From CBDCYS01 sp965226245 (lineage in GTDB: Bacteria > Acidobacteriota > Terriglobia > Bryobacterales > UBA6623), in assembly GCA_965226245.1 (NCBI GenBank), contig CBDDCL010000015.1, forward strand, positions 1,674,001-1,738,000: 64,000 nt of DNA, written 5' to 3'. Positions within the stretch are counted from its first letter, which is position 1, and every line of letters starts with the position of its first letter. The notes below the pieces were generated by a model. It did not search any database. It worked only from the letters and a program-made list of their open reading frames with translations, and was not told the DNA's origin. The translations under genes were made by a program, and so were the position numbers. Positions 15,240 through 23,043 of this stretch are shown here, piece after piece.

Positions 15240-15617
15240 CTAGAAGGTGAAATCCTTGATCTCTTGGAAAGCTTTCCGAAGAGGATCTTGGATTTCGCGC
15301 GCTACAGCTTTGGAATCCAAGATCTGTGGGTAGAAGTGAGAGTAATATGTGCGACGCTTGACCTCGCGAGGGCTGTTGTCCTTCCAGGCTAAGGCGTACA
15401 CCGCAACTTGAACGCCATCGTCATCGGGCGTGGCCAGAACTTCCACTCGAGCAGAATACCCAGCGTCCTCCAACGGATACCAGACCCACTGCCACGCTCC
15501 GGTGAGCGTCGTCGCAGCTCTTGGAAAACTCACTTTTCCCGCCGCTGTTTCGACCGCCTCGTTGAGTCTCCGAAGACAGTCGTCCAGTGTTCTAATGGGA
15601 GTTGGCTGGGCGGTCAT
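15240..15617 (-). CDS. Hypothetical protein
   Basis: 125 residues from the ATG at 15617. An in-frame ATG at 15638 also exists, but it lies two bases from a TATAAT hexamer, too close to be translated from that promoter. The 15617 ATG has AAGGAA nine bases before it and would give a short leader. No recognised domain. Visible features are a Thr-Leu-Asp-Asp-Cys helix start, a WQWVWYPLEDAGYSARVEVL strand pair, and a basic/aromatic RRTYYSHFYPQ stretch before a final helix. No membrane span or signal peptide. The downstream end abuts IS copy 2. Confidence 0.65.
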   Translation of the reverse strand: MTAQPTPIRTLDDCLRRLNEAVETAAGKVSFPRAATTLTGAWQWVWYPLEDAGYSARVEVLATPDDDGVQVAVYALAWKDNSPREVKRRTYYSHFYPQILDSKAVAREIQDPLRKAFQEIKDFTF

Positions 15618-15637
15618 GACTGGGGGTTCCTTGGCCA

Positions 15638-15664
15638 TGTATTATAAACGATATTCAAATATCG
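15638..15664 (-). promoter_or_regulatory. Probable promoter -10 and palindromic operator for the hypothetical gene
   Basis: On the minus strand a TATAAT (15641-15646) is preceded, two bases away, by a perfect 16-bp palindrome CGATATTTGAATATCG (15649-15664). An AT-rich palindrome of this size next to a -10 box is the usual form of a repressor site. No -35 consensus is visible, which fits a regulated promoter. Confidence 0.5.
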
Positions 15665-16410
15665 GCCTTCGCGGCCAGGAACTGTAGGCATGACGGGCGA
15701 CCAGTTGAAAACGCTGATCAGGCGACTCAGCTTGGATCGGCCACGGAACGTGGGTGCTGTTCTCGATCTCCTCCGCTGCAGCGAACCTCTTGGGCCAACG
15801 CCGATGTCCGCCCGGCGCCTGTACCTAAGGGGGGAACCCGCGTCGCTCCCAGGGTCGAGGGTCGCCCGGTCCTTCGGCTACCTCGCGCACTACACCACTG
15901 TTTTTCCTTCAACAGATCAAACTCTCCAAGAGGCTGGGAACAGACAAGCAGGGATTTTATCTAACCCCAACGGGATATCCAACCTGGCTGGCTCCCTATG
16001 AGCTGGGTTTGAACAAACCGCCCGACCGCTGCCTGCTTATCGATGTCAGCAATATCACGGACATTTGGGGGCCGGGGTTGGCCGAACCTTCCGCGGAATT
16101 TAACGACGTCTGGCGGGGAGGCGGGCTCGAGTTCTACGTTCCCGGACCCGTTCCCTATTCCTATGTCGTCCAAATCGGAATGCCAGGATGGTCAAATTCA
16201 CCAGTTGGCGACCTGACCTCAAGGTGAGTGTCCGGCAACGCTGGTCCAAATCAATACCCTCCGGACTCGCTGCGGGCCATCGCCAATACCGGCATCTGTT
16301 TCAGGACGCGGAGTCCCACGCAGATCCTGATCTGCTGCCCGATACGGTGGACCACGATGCGCCCGGAGGCACTGCCCGCCGCGTGATAGAAGCGCGCGAT
16401 GCAGGCTGCC
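15665..16410. other. Region with a decayed coding fragment and no intact gene
   Basis: A plus-strand frame open from about 15904 to 16227 has protein-like composition but no credible start: its first usable codon is a TTG at 16009. The translation includes GFYLTPTGYPTWLAPYELGL, DRCLLIDVSNITDIWGPG and GGGLEFYVPGPVPYSYVV. The GGGxEFYVPG pattern recalls C-terminal toxin domains of polymorphic toxins (the TreTu-like group). This is a weak visual match, so I call it a probable fragment of such a gene. From 16228 to 16410 nothing intact is visible. Confidence 0.35.
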
Positions 16411-16690
16411 GCCGGAACCCGTGTGATATCCTCTTCGCACTAGCAGCATGAAAGGACCGACAGAATGGCAAGGCCGTCACCTACCTCGAATTGTTTGGCT
16501 TTCATTGCGCTGCTCGTCGCATCTTGCATTTCCGCGAGCGTTGTTTTCGCGCCGGAACCCGTGTGATATCCTCTTCGCACTAGCAGCATGAAAGGACCGA
16601 CAGAATGGCAAGGCCGTCACCTACCTCGAATTGTTTGGCTTTCATTGCGCTGCTCGTCGCATCTTGCATTTCCGCGAGCGTTGTTTTCGC
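16411..16690. repeat. Perfect 140-bp tandem duplication of a leader, start codon and signal peptide
   Basis: 16411-16550 and 16551-16690 are identical. Each unit holds upstream sequence, the ribosome site, the ATG and 28 codons of signal peptide of the DUF3604 gene. The first copy (ATG 16465) runs through the junction and stops at a TGA at 16564-16566, giving a 33-residue peptide. The second copy (ATG 16605) continues into the full protein. Confidence 0.95.
16465..16566 (+). CDS. Aborted leader peptide created by the tandem duplication
   Basis: 33 codons: an exact duplicate of the first 28 residues of the DUF3604 protein, including its secretion signal, followed by APEPV and a stop formed at the duplication junction. 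It has the same ribosome-binding context as the real start 140 bp downstream, so it is probably translated if the transcript begins upstream of it. It would yield an export signal without a mature protein. Any effect on the downstream gene is an inference. Confidence 0.55.
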   Translation: MARPSPTSNCLAFIALLVASCISASVVFAPEPV

Positions 16691-19595
16691 CCAGTCCTCC
16701 ACCCAAACAACGCTTCGCAACCCGCCTGCGGGGGCCGACACAGTCCTGCTGCTAACCCTCGGGATCGGTGACACCGCCGAGAACAAGTGGGACGGCTCGA
16801 TCGAGGTCGAAAATGGCAAGCTCGTCAAGCTGATGGGCTACGAGATGCGGGTGGGAGACATCATCCACCCGCCGCGCCGCTGGGAGGCGGCCACGCGCAA
16901 ACCGTTCCCATTTTCGCGCCGTCCTCACGACGAGGGCATCTTGCAAGATCTCGATCCCTCGGTGCATCTGAGTCCGCGCTTTCACGTCTATCTCAAGGCC
17001 GCCGAGGCTACCCGGGTCGTGCTGGATACAACCCAAGGCGAAGTGGCGTTTCGAGTCAGTGACATCCCTGTTGCCGGCGCCAAAAGCTTTCTCGACGGAC
17101 GCTTGTCGATCCAGCATTCCGCGTACCCGATTCTGCTCGGCCGAGGTGGCGAACGGCCGCCCTCGGAGCGCCTGACCGACAACGACTTCTCTTCGCTGAC
17201 CGTGGCGCGGGATGGTTCCATCTGGACAGCCTGGACCGGTTTTCGCAACGGGGCAGACCGTGTTTACGCCGAAAAGATTGCCGCCGGAACAAGCATCGGG
17301 AGCGGTCGCCGTCCCCATGAAGTCAGCCCCGAAGGCGGTGATGTCTTCCGCACCGCCGTGGGCGAGGATTCGGAAGGCAAGATATGGGTCGTTTGGTCCG
17401 AGCGCGTCAGCGACAACTGGGACCTCTACGCCCGCGCCTTCGATGGGCAATCGTGGTCTCCCGTCCAGCGCCTCACGCGCTCTTCCCAGCCCGACACGCA
17501 GCACAACATCGCCCGTGACTCGCAAGGGCGCCTGCATCTGGTCTGGCAGGGCTACCGCAACAACCGCGCCGGCATTTTCCACAAGAGCTACGACGCCGGC
17601 AACGGCTGGTCACGCGAGACGCGGATCAGCTCGCCCGCTGCGCCGAACTGCTGGGAACCCGCGATCGCGGTTGACAGCAAAGACGATCTGCACGTCGCCT
17701 GGGATCAATACGGCCCCAAGGGCTATGACGTCTGGCTGCGCTCGCGCTCCAACGGGAGCTGGGGCTCAGCGGTGGGCGTGGCCGTCACCGAACGCTTTGA
17801 AGCCTACGCCTCGCTGGCCCTCGACCAGCAAGACCGCGTCTGGCTAGCTTGGCACGAGTCCGGAATCAACTGGGGCAAGGACTGGGGCTATCCATTCGAC
17901 ATTACCGCCAACGCCGTCGGGCTCTACAACTCGCGCAACATTCGCATGGCAGTCTACGACCGGGGACGCCTCTTGCAGCCCGCGCAGTCGCTCGAAGACG
18001 CGCTCCCCGGACCGGGCCCCGGCGGGAATTTTTACGAGTACCCGCAGCTTGCGGTGGACGCCTCGAACCGCGTTTGGGCGTTTTTCCGGCATCGCCGTCC
18101 GGCGCAACACAATCTCTATAACCGCACTCCCTCCCATCACGCGCTATGGGAAATCCATGCTTCCTACTTCGAGGGTGGCGCCTGGTCGCCGATGGTTCTG
18201 CTTCCCTACAGCACCGGCCGCAATGACATGCGTATTTCGATCACCCGCGACTCGGACGGCAACCTGGTCGCTGCTTGGCCGACGGACCGCCGCAATTTCC
18301 GCGACTTCGTCAACATGCTGCCGGACATTTTCGCCGCCCGGCTGCCCAGCCCTGACGGCTCGGCTCCGGCGGCGCGGCTGACCGCCTACGCGCCCTCGCC
18401 GGCCCGGCCGGCGCCGCGTGCGCCCCATGTGCCCGAGGCGCGGCAGCCTCGTGACGGGGTCGGCCCGGTCCATCCCAACGAAGCGGCGGACGTTGAGCGC
18501 ATTCGTGACTACACCTACCGAATGGGTGACAAGAACTACAAGATTTACCGGGGCGACATGCATCGCCACACCGAGATCTCCTGGGACGGCTACAGCGACG
18601 GCTCGACCGAAGACACCTACCGCTACGCGATCGATGTCGCTTCCCTCGATTTCCTGGCGATTACCGAGCACAACTTCGGTGTGATGGATGAGTACGACTG
18701 GTGGCGCAGCCAGAAATTCGTCGACCTTTTCCGCGTCGGGAGTTATTTTGTGCCTCTTTTCGGATACGAGCGATCGGTGAAGTATCCCAACGGGCATCGC
18801 AATGTGATTTTCCCTTACCGCGGCGCACCGGTTCTCGACGTGCAGCATTACGAGTGGGACTCGGGAAACGCGAACTTTGCGTATACCCGGCAGGGGCCGG
18901 AGCGATTTTTCGCCTATCTCCGCAAGTACAATGCGATCGCCATGCCGCACACCTCGGCGACCGGCATGGGGACCGATTGGGCCGATTACGACCCGGAAGT
19001 CGAGCCGGTTGTTGAGATCTACCAAAGCGACCGCACCAATTACGAATGCCCCGATTGCTGGCGCGCAGCCGATCCGAACGTGGTGAGCAAGCAGTACGGC
19101 GGACTGAAACCGGCCGGGTTCGTCTCCAAGGCTTGGGCCAAGGGTTACCGTCTCGGCGTGCAGGCCAGTTCAGACCACTTGGGCGTCCACACCGCCTATT
19201 CGATGATCCTGGCCGAGGAGAACTCCCGCGAAGCGCTGGTCGATGCCATCCGCAAGCGTCACACCTATGGCGCGACCGACAACATCATCATCGACTTCCG
19301 GCTCGTGGACGGGGACGAACACTACCTCATGGGAGATGAAGCCAGCGTCTCTTCGCCGCCGCGTTTCCGCATTCACGTGGAAGGAACAGCGCCGATCGGC
19401 GACGTGGAGATTGTCAAGGATAATGAGATGGTTTACTCTCAAAATCCCGGCGCCCAGGTCGTCGATTTCGAATACCGCGACAACGAAGTTCCGGGAGAGG
19501 AAGCCAGCTTCTACTACCTCAGAGTAAGGCAGACCGATCGCGATAAACAGATTGGCTGGAGCTCGCCCATCTGGGTCAGCGGGCCGAGCGAGTAG
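16605..19595 (+). CDS. Secreted beta-propeller protein with C-terminal DUF3604 (CehA/McbA-like metallohydrolase)
   Basis: 996 residues. A signal peptide (about 1-29: LAFIALLVASCISASVVFA, then QSS) is followed by a region with repeated propeller blades (about 190-600; units such as VARDGSIWTAWTG, EDSEGKIWVVWSE, DSQGRLHLVWQG, DSKDDLHVAWDQ, DQQDRVWLAWHE). The last third (about 645-995) is DUF3604, a PHP-like metallohydrolase domain: YRGDMHRHTEISWDG supplies metal-binding His and Asp, then AITEHN, AMPHTSATG and QASSDHLGVH. The CehA/McbA group includes carbamate and phosphonate hydrolases. The substrate here is unknown; secretion plus a propeller suggests a large or polymeric target. No operon partner; a repeat-rich 248 bp follows. 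Confidence 0.88.
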   Translation: MARPSPTSNCLAFIALLVASCISASVVFAQSSTQTTLRNPPAGADTVLLLTLGIGDTAENKWDGSIEVENGKLVKLMGYEMRVGDIIHPPRRWEAATRKPFPFSRRPHDEGILQDLDPSVHLSPRFHVYLKAAEATRVVLDTTQGEVAFRVSDIPVAGAKSFLDGRLSIQHSAYPILLGRGGERPPSERLTDNDFSSLTVARDGSIWTAWTGFRNGADRVYAEKIAAGTSIGSGRRPHEVSPEGGDVFRTAVGEDSEGKIWVVWSERVSDNWDLYARAFDGQSWSPVQRLTRSSQPDTQHNIARDSQGRLHLVWQGYRNNRAGIFHKSYDAGNGWSRETRISSPAAPNCWEPAIAVDSKDDLHVAWDQYGPKGYDVWLRSRSNGSWGSAVGVAVTERFEAYASLALDQQDRVWLAWHESGINWGKDWGYPFDITANAVGLYNSRNIRMAVYDRGRLLQPAQSLEDALPGPGPGGNFYEYPQLAVDASNRVWAFFRHRRPAQHNLYNRTPSHHALWEIHASYFEGGAWSPMVLLPYSTGRNDMRISITRDSDGNLVAAWPTDRRNFRDFVNMLPDIFAARLPSPDGSAPAARLTAYAPSPARPAPRAPHVPEARQPRDGVGPVHPNEAADVERIRDYTYRMGDKNYKIYRGDMHRHTEISWDGYSDGSTEDTYRYAIDVASLDFLAITEHNFGVMDEYDWWRSQKFVDLFRVGSYFVPLFGYERSVKYPNGHRNVIFPYRGAPVLDVQHYEWDSGNANFAYTRQGPERFFAYLRKYNAIAMPHTSATGMGTDWADYDPEVEPVVEIYQSDRTNYECPDCWRAADPNVVSKQYGGLKPAGFVSKAWAKGYRLGVQASSDHLGVHTAYSMILAEENSREALVDAIRKRHTYGATDNIIIDFRLVDGDEHYLMGDEASVSSPPRFRIHVEGTAPIGDVEIVKDNEMVYSQNPGAQVVDFEYRDNEVPGEEASFYYLRVRQTDRDKQIGWSSPIWVSGPSE

Positions 19596-19843
19596 CCCGG
19601 CCAGCAGCCAGCCAGCAGCCCGGCGCTGAGAGCCGCCAAGCCGCGAAACGCCGCTGGGAGCGGCCAAGCCGCGAAACGCCGCTGGGAGCCGCTAAGCCGC
19701 GAAGCGGCGCAGGATCGTAGCCCAGGGTGCAGCGAAGCGGAACCCTGGGTGAAAGCCCCTCAAGGAGGCAGCCCCGGAGGGGCGGAGGAAAACAAACGCA
19801 TGATTCCGCGGGCCAGAATCCCGCCGTCGCGTAACCTGTACCC
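19596..19843. repeat. Repeat-rich gap with one copy of the 60-bp REP module
   Basis: Short tandem repeats GCCAAGCCGCGAAACGCCGC (about 19625-19690) lead into 19693-19751, which matches the inverted repeats around the dead transposase at 38.6-39.2 kb with one internal change. A further hairpin with GCCCC/GGGGC arms follows (about 19755-19780). Confidence 0.75.
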
Positions 19844-20560
19844 ATGCCAGAAAACCCTATCGAGCGGGTAGACACGCTCACCTTCGACATCTTCGGGACC
19901 GTCCTTGACTTGGCCGGCGGAATCGTCCCGACGCTGGACGGCTTCCTGACGCAAAAGCAAGCCGCAGTCTGCGGCGCCGACTTCTGGACCCAGTGGCGCG
20001 CCCGCCAGCGCATCGAGCAATACCAAGACACGATCGTCATGCTGGGACACAGCGGCTACCTCGAAGTCGCCTGCCGGGCGCTCGTCTACACCCTCAGAAA
20101 TAACGAGGTCGAGCATACCGGCGACGATGCCCGAGAAATCCTCAAAGTCTTCGAAAATCTGAACCCGTTCCAGGACGCCGTCGACGGCTTGAATCAGCTA
20201 GCGGTCCGCTATCGCCTTGTCGCCCTTTCGAACGGCGACAAATGGCTCGTGGAACATCTTGTCAGCAACCGCATCGATGCCCCGTTTTCGGCTTCGTTTT
20301 CGGTCGACACCGTGGGGCGCTTCAAGCCACACCCGTCGGTCTATCGCGCGGCGGCCAAGACTCTCGATCGCGACCCGGGCCGGATCATGATGGTGGCTGC
20401 CCACGCTTTCGATGTGATGGGAGCCCGAGCCTGCGGGTTCCGCGGGGCCTACGTCAATCGCTATCGGCTGCCCTATGAGGATTCTGTTCTGCAACCGGAC
20501 GCCACGGTCAATGATTTTCGAGAGCTGGCCTCTTGGCTGTTGGGTGACGTGGCGGCTTGA
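19844..20560 (+). CDS. Haloacid dehalogenase, type II (HAD superfamily)
   Basis: 238 residues, normal length for (S)-2-haloacid dehalogenases. HAD motif I is FDIFGTVLD with the nucleophilic Asp at about residue 15. Motif II is ALSNGD, motif III the Lys in GRFKPHPSVY, and motif IV AAHAFDVMGARACGF. The AAHAxD form is characteristic of type II haloacid dehalogenases rather than phosphatases. The enzyme would displace halide from 2-haloalkanoic acids to give 2-hydroxyacids in the cytoplasm; other small acids are possible. It is monocistronic, convergent with the VapC gene 28 bp away. Confidence 0.87.
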   Translation: MPENPIERVDTLTFDIFGTVLDLAGGIVPTLDGFLTQKQAAVCGADFWTQWRARQRIEQYQDTIVMLGHSGYLEVACRALVYTLRNNEVEHTGDDAREILKVFENLNPFQDAVDGLNQLAVRYRLVALSNGDKWLVEHLVSNRIDAPFSASFSVDTVGRFKPHPSVYRAAAKTLDRDPGRIMMVAAHAFDVMGARACGFRGAYVNRYRLPYEDSVLQPDATVNDFRELASWLLGDVAA

Positions 20561-20588
20561 ACGTTATCGCTTGCGGATGACAACCGGC

Positions 20589-20972
20589 TTAACGGATGAG
20601 CTGGATATCGAAACCAAATTTCAATCGCTTCCAGCTACGATCGGCGGTGACCACGGTCCCGCCTGCAACAGCGGCCGTAGCCAGACACGCCCTGTCGCCA
20701 AGTGAGAGGCCTTGGCGCCGAGTCACGGAGCGCAGCTTGGCAGCCTCGAATGCCATCGCTTCGTCGAAAGGGACGACTTCGAGATCAAGATCCCGGAGCG
20801 CTTGTCGTACGCCGGGCTGCGGCAAGCCTTGCTCTGAAAGTTTCGCTGCGACTTCAGACAAGTTGACGGCGCTGATAGCCCCCTCCCACAGATATTCCGC
20901 TGCTTGCTTGTGACCTCTTTCCCGGTTCAACAGCGCCAGCAACACGGATGCGTCGAGCACGTATTTACTCAC
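20589..20972 (-). CDS. PIN-domain ribonuclease toxin (VapC type)
   Basis: 127 residues. The PIN acidic residues are in place: Asp7 in YVLDASVLLALL, Glu at about 40 in NLSEVAAKL, Asp at about 93 in SLGDRACLA, and Asp at about 110 in VVTADRSW. The family cuts tRNA or rRNA with Mg2+ when the antitoxin is degraded. Its start overlaps the antitoxin gene by eight bases, the usual order of antitoxin first and toxin second. The ORF is intact. Confidence 0.92.
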   Translation of the reverse strand: MSKYVLDASVLLALLNRERGHKQAAEYLWEGAISAVNLSEVAAKLSEQGLPQPGVRQALRDLDLEVVPFDEAMAFEAAKLRSVTRRQGLSLGDRACLATAAVAGGTVVTADRSWKRLKFGFDIQLIR

Positions 20973-21222
20973 GCGCTGCTTCCTTTTTTCTTTCGCGAAG
21001 CAGCTCCTCCACCAGGGACACGCCTTGCGGCGCCGCGCGGGTGACCTGGTCTTGCAGCCGCTTCAATGCCTCGGCTCTCGAATACACCCGCAACTCACCC
21101 TTGTCTAGCTGCACGATCAGCTCGTCGCCCGGCTTGATATCAAGCTCTTTACGGTAGGGCGCGGGGATGACGATCCGCCCGCCTTCGGTCATGCGGGTGC
21201 GCCTGGAATTTGGTTGGGGCAT
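20965..21222 (-). CDS. AbrB/SpoVT-type antitoxin (VapB-like)
   Basis: 85 residues from the ATG at 21222. An ATG at 21264 would add 14 residues, but it lacks a ribosome site, whereas GGAG precedes 21222. The AbrB swapped-hairpin fold is clear: GGRIVIPAPYRKELDIKPGDELIVQLDKGELRVYS. A Glu/Arg/Lys-rich C-terminal helix (ELLRERKKEAARE) would wrap the toxin. The pair normally represses its own promoter through the AbrB domain. Confidence 0.9.
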   Translation of the reverse strand: MPQPNSRRTRMTEGGRIVIPAPYRKELDIKPGDELIVQLDKGELRVYSRAEALKRLQDQVTRAAPQGVSLVEELLRERKKEAARE

Positions 21223-21360
21223 TGTAGTTTCAATCTCCAGGGAGCGTCCAATATGCCAACTCATATCAATTATGACAGATCATTTACTGCCTGTCAGCTA
21301 GCAGGTATATGACACAACTGCAGTACAATGACGCTCGCTAGCGCAGCAGCCCGTTGATTG

Positions 21361-23028
21361 CTACTGTGAGGATTTCTTGGCGCCGTAGCCGCCGCCGCCG
21401 GGCGTCTCAATGGTTAGCGTGTCGCCGGGCTTCGCCCGAAAATGGCCTTTGCCGGGAAGCGGCTGGCCGTTGAGGAGATTGCGCCCCGGCTTGCCGGGCT
21501 CGCCGCCTTCGAGACCATAGGGTCCCCGCTCGCGGCGCTCGGAGAGAATGGCGATGTCGATGTCGGCCAGCAGCTCGAACTCCCGAATCACTCCATCGCC
21601 GCCGCGGTGGGTTCCCCCTCCGCCCGAGCCGCGCCGCACGGCGTAGCGCCGCACCCGCAGGGGCAGCAGGCGCTCCATCGCTTCGACCGGCGTGTTGAGG
21701 CTGTTTGTCATGTTGGTATGGGTTGCGCTGGCGCCATCGGCGTCCGGACGCGCCCCCATCGCTCCGGCGATCGTTTCATAGTAGGCGAAAGGCTTGCCCG
21801 ACCGCGGGTCCGTGCCGCCCAGCGTTAGGTTGTTCATCGTCCCCGAGCTGGCCGCCGGAATTTGGCCGGGCAGCGCCTGTTGCAGCGCGCCGAGCAGCAC
21901 GTCAACGATCCGCTGCGACGTTTCGACGTTTCCGGCGGCCACGCTCGCCGGCATCCGTGCATCGACAACCGAACCCGGCCGCGTCACGATTTCGACCGGA
22001 CGCATCATCCCGGCGTTGTAGGGAATGTCGTCCTGAATCAGGCAGCGGAAACAGAACATCGTCGCAGCCGTGGTCACCGGAAGATTGGCATTGACGCCGC
22101 CGCGTACTTGAGGATCCGAGCCGCTGTAGTCGACCGTCACTTGCTCGCCCCGGACCGTGAGCCGGCAGTGGATACGAATCGGGCCGGCCGAGAAACCGTC
22201 GTTATCAAGAAAGTCTTCGAACTCGTACTCGCCGCCGGGAATCTCGGCGATTCGGGCGCGCATCATGCGTTCGGAGTAGTTTTTCAGCTCGTCCATCCAC
22301 TTCGCGATCTTTTCGGCGCCATACTTGCTTGCCGCCTCTAGCAGGCGGCGCTCGCCCACGCGGTGAGCCGCAATCTGAGCGCCAAGATCGCCGCGGCGTT
22401 CCTCAGGCGTGCGGACATTGGCTAGAATCAGCTCCAGAATGTCCTCGTTCATTTCGTTGTTGCGGATCAGCTTGACGGGAGGAATGCGCAGCCCTTCCTG
22501 AAAGATCTCGGTTGCCAGCGGCATCGAGCCCGGCATCATCCCGCCAACATCGGAATGATGGGCGCGCGTCGCCAGATAGTAAGCCGGCCGCGGCTGCTCC
22601 CCGACGAAAACGGCTGAGATCGAAGTGATGTCAGGCAAGTGGGTGCCGCCCCGAAACGGGTCGTTGAGCAGCACCAGATCGCCTGGGTCGAGCGTGTGGG
22701 CCTTCAGCGCTTCGGTGACGGAATAGGGCATGGCACCCAAGTGCGCCGGCATGTGGTCGCCCATCGCAATCGTCTCGGCGTGCTGGTCATAGACGGCGCA
22801 GGAGTAGTCGCGCCGCTCTTTGATGTTGGGCGAAAAGGACGTCCGCCGCAGCACAATCCCCATTTCTTCGGCGATCGATACGAAGAGGTTGCGGAAGATT
22901 TCGAGTTCGAGATTCAAAATGTTGTCTGGATCGGTCCGAATAGGCGGGCTGGCACGGGCCGGTCGTCGATCGCTCTGAGCCGCGATGGGCCGGAGCCGAG
23001 CCGGGCTGACGGCCGCGGCTCGCGCCAC
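21361..23028 (-). CDS. Hydantoinase B/oxoprolinase family protein (HyuB-like)
   Basis: 555 residues from a GTG. The first ~30 residues are basic and alanine-rich and not part of the family, so the true start may be later. Family landmarks: EIFRNLFVSIAEEMGIVLRRTSFSPNIKERRDYSCAVYD, GDHMPAHLGAMPYSV, LLNDPFRGGTHLPDITSISAVF, ATRAHHSDVGGMMPGSM, and a C-terminal RRGSGGGGTHRGGDG loop. Members pair with an HyuA subunit to hydrolyse hydantoins, 5-oxoproline or similar cyclic amides with ATP, or form acetone-type carboxylases. No hyuA lies next to it, so the partner is distant or the activity differs. The upstream membrane protein gene is 15 bp away. Confidence 0.87.
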   Translation of the reverse strand: MARAAAVSPARLRPIAAQSDRRPARASPPIRTDPDNILNLELEIFRNLFVSIAEEMGIVLRRTSFSPNIKERRDYSCAVYDQHAETIAMGDHMPAHLGAMPYSVTEALKAHTLDPGDLVLLNDPFRGGTHLPDITSISAVFVGEQPRPAYYLATRAHHSDVGGMMPGSMPLATEIFQEGLRIPPVKLIRNNEMNEDILELILANVRTPEERRGDLGAQIAAHRVGERRLLEAASKYGAEKIAKWMDELKNYSERMMRARIAEIPGGEYEFEDFLDNDGFSAGPIRIHCRLTVRGEQVTVDYSGSDPQVRGGVNANLPVTTAATMFCFRCLIQDDIPYNAGMMRPVEIVTRPGSVVDARMPASVAAGNVETSQRIVDVLLGALQQALPGQIPAASSGTMNNLTLGGTDPRSGKPFAYYETIAGAMGARPDADGASATHTNMTNSLNTPVEAMERLLPLRVRRYAVRRGSGGGGTHRGGDGVIREFELLADIDIAILSERRERGPYGLEGGEPGKPGRNLLNGQPLPGKGHFRAKPGDTLTIETPGGGGYGAKKSSQ

Positions 23029-23043
23029 AGCCGCAATTATAGA

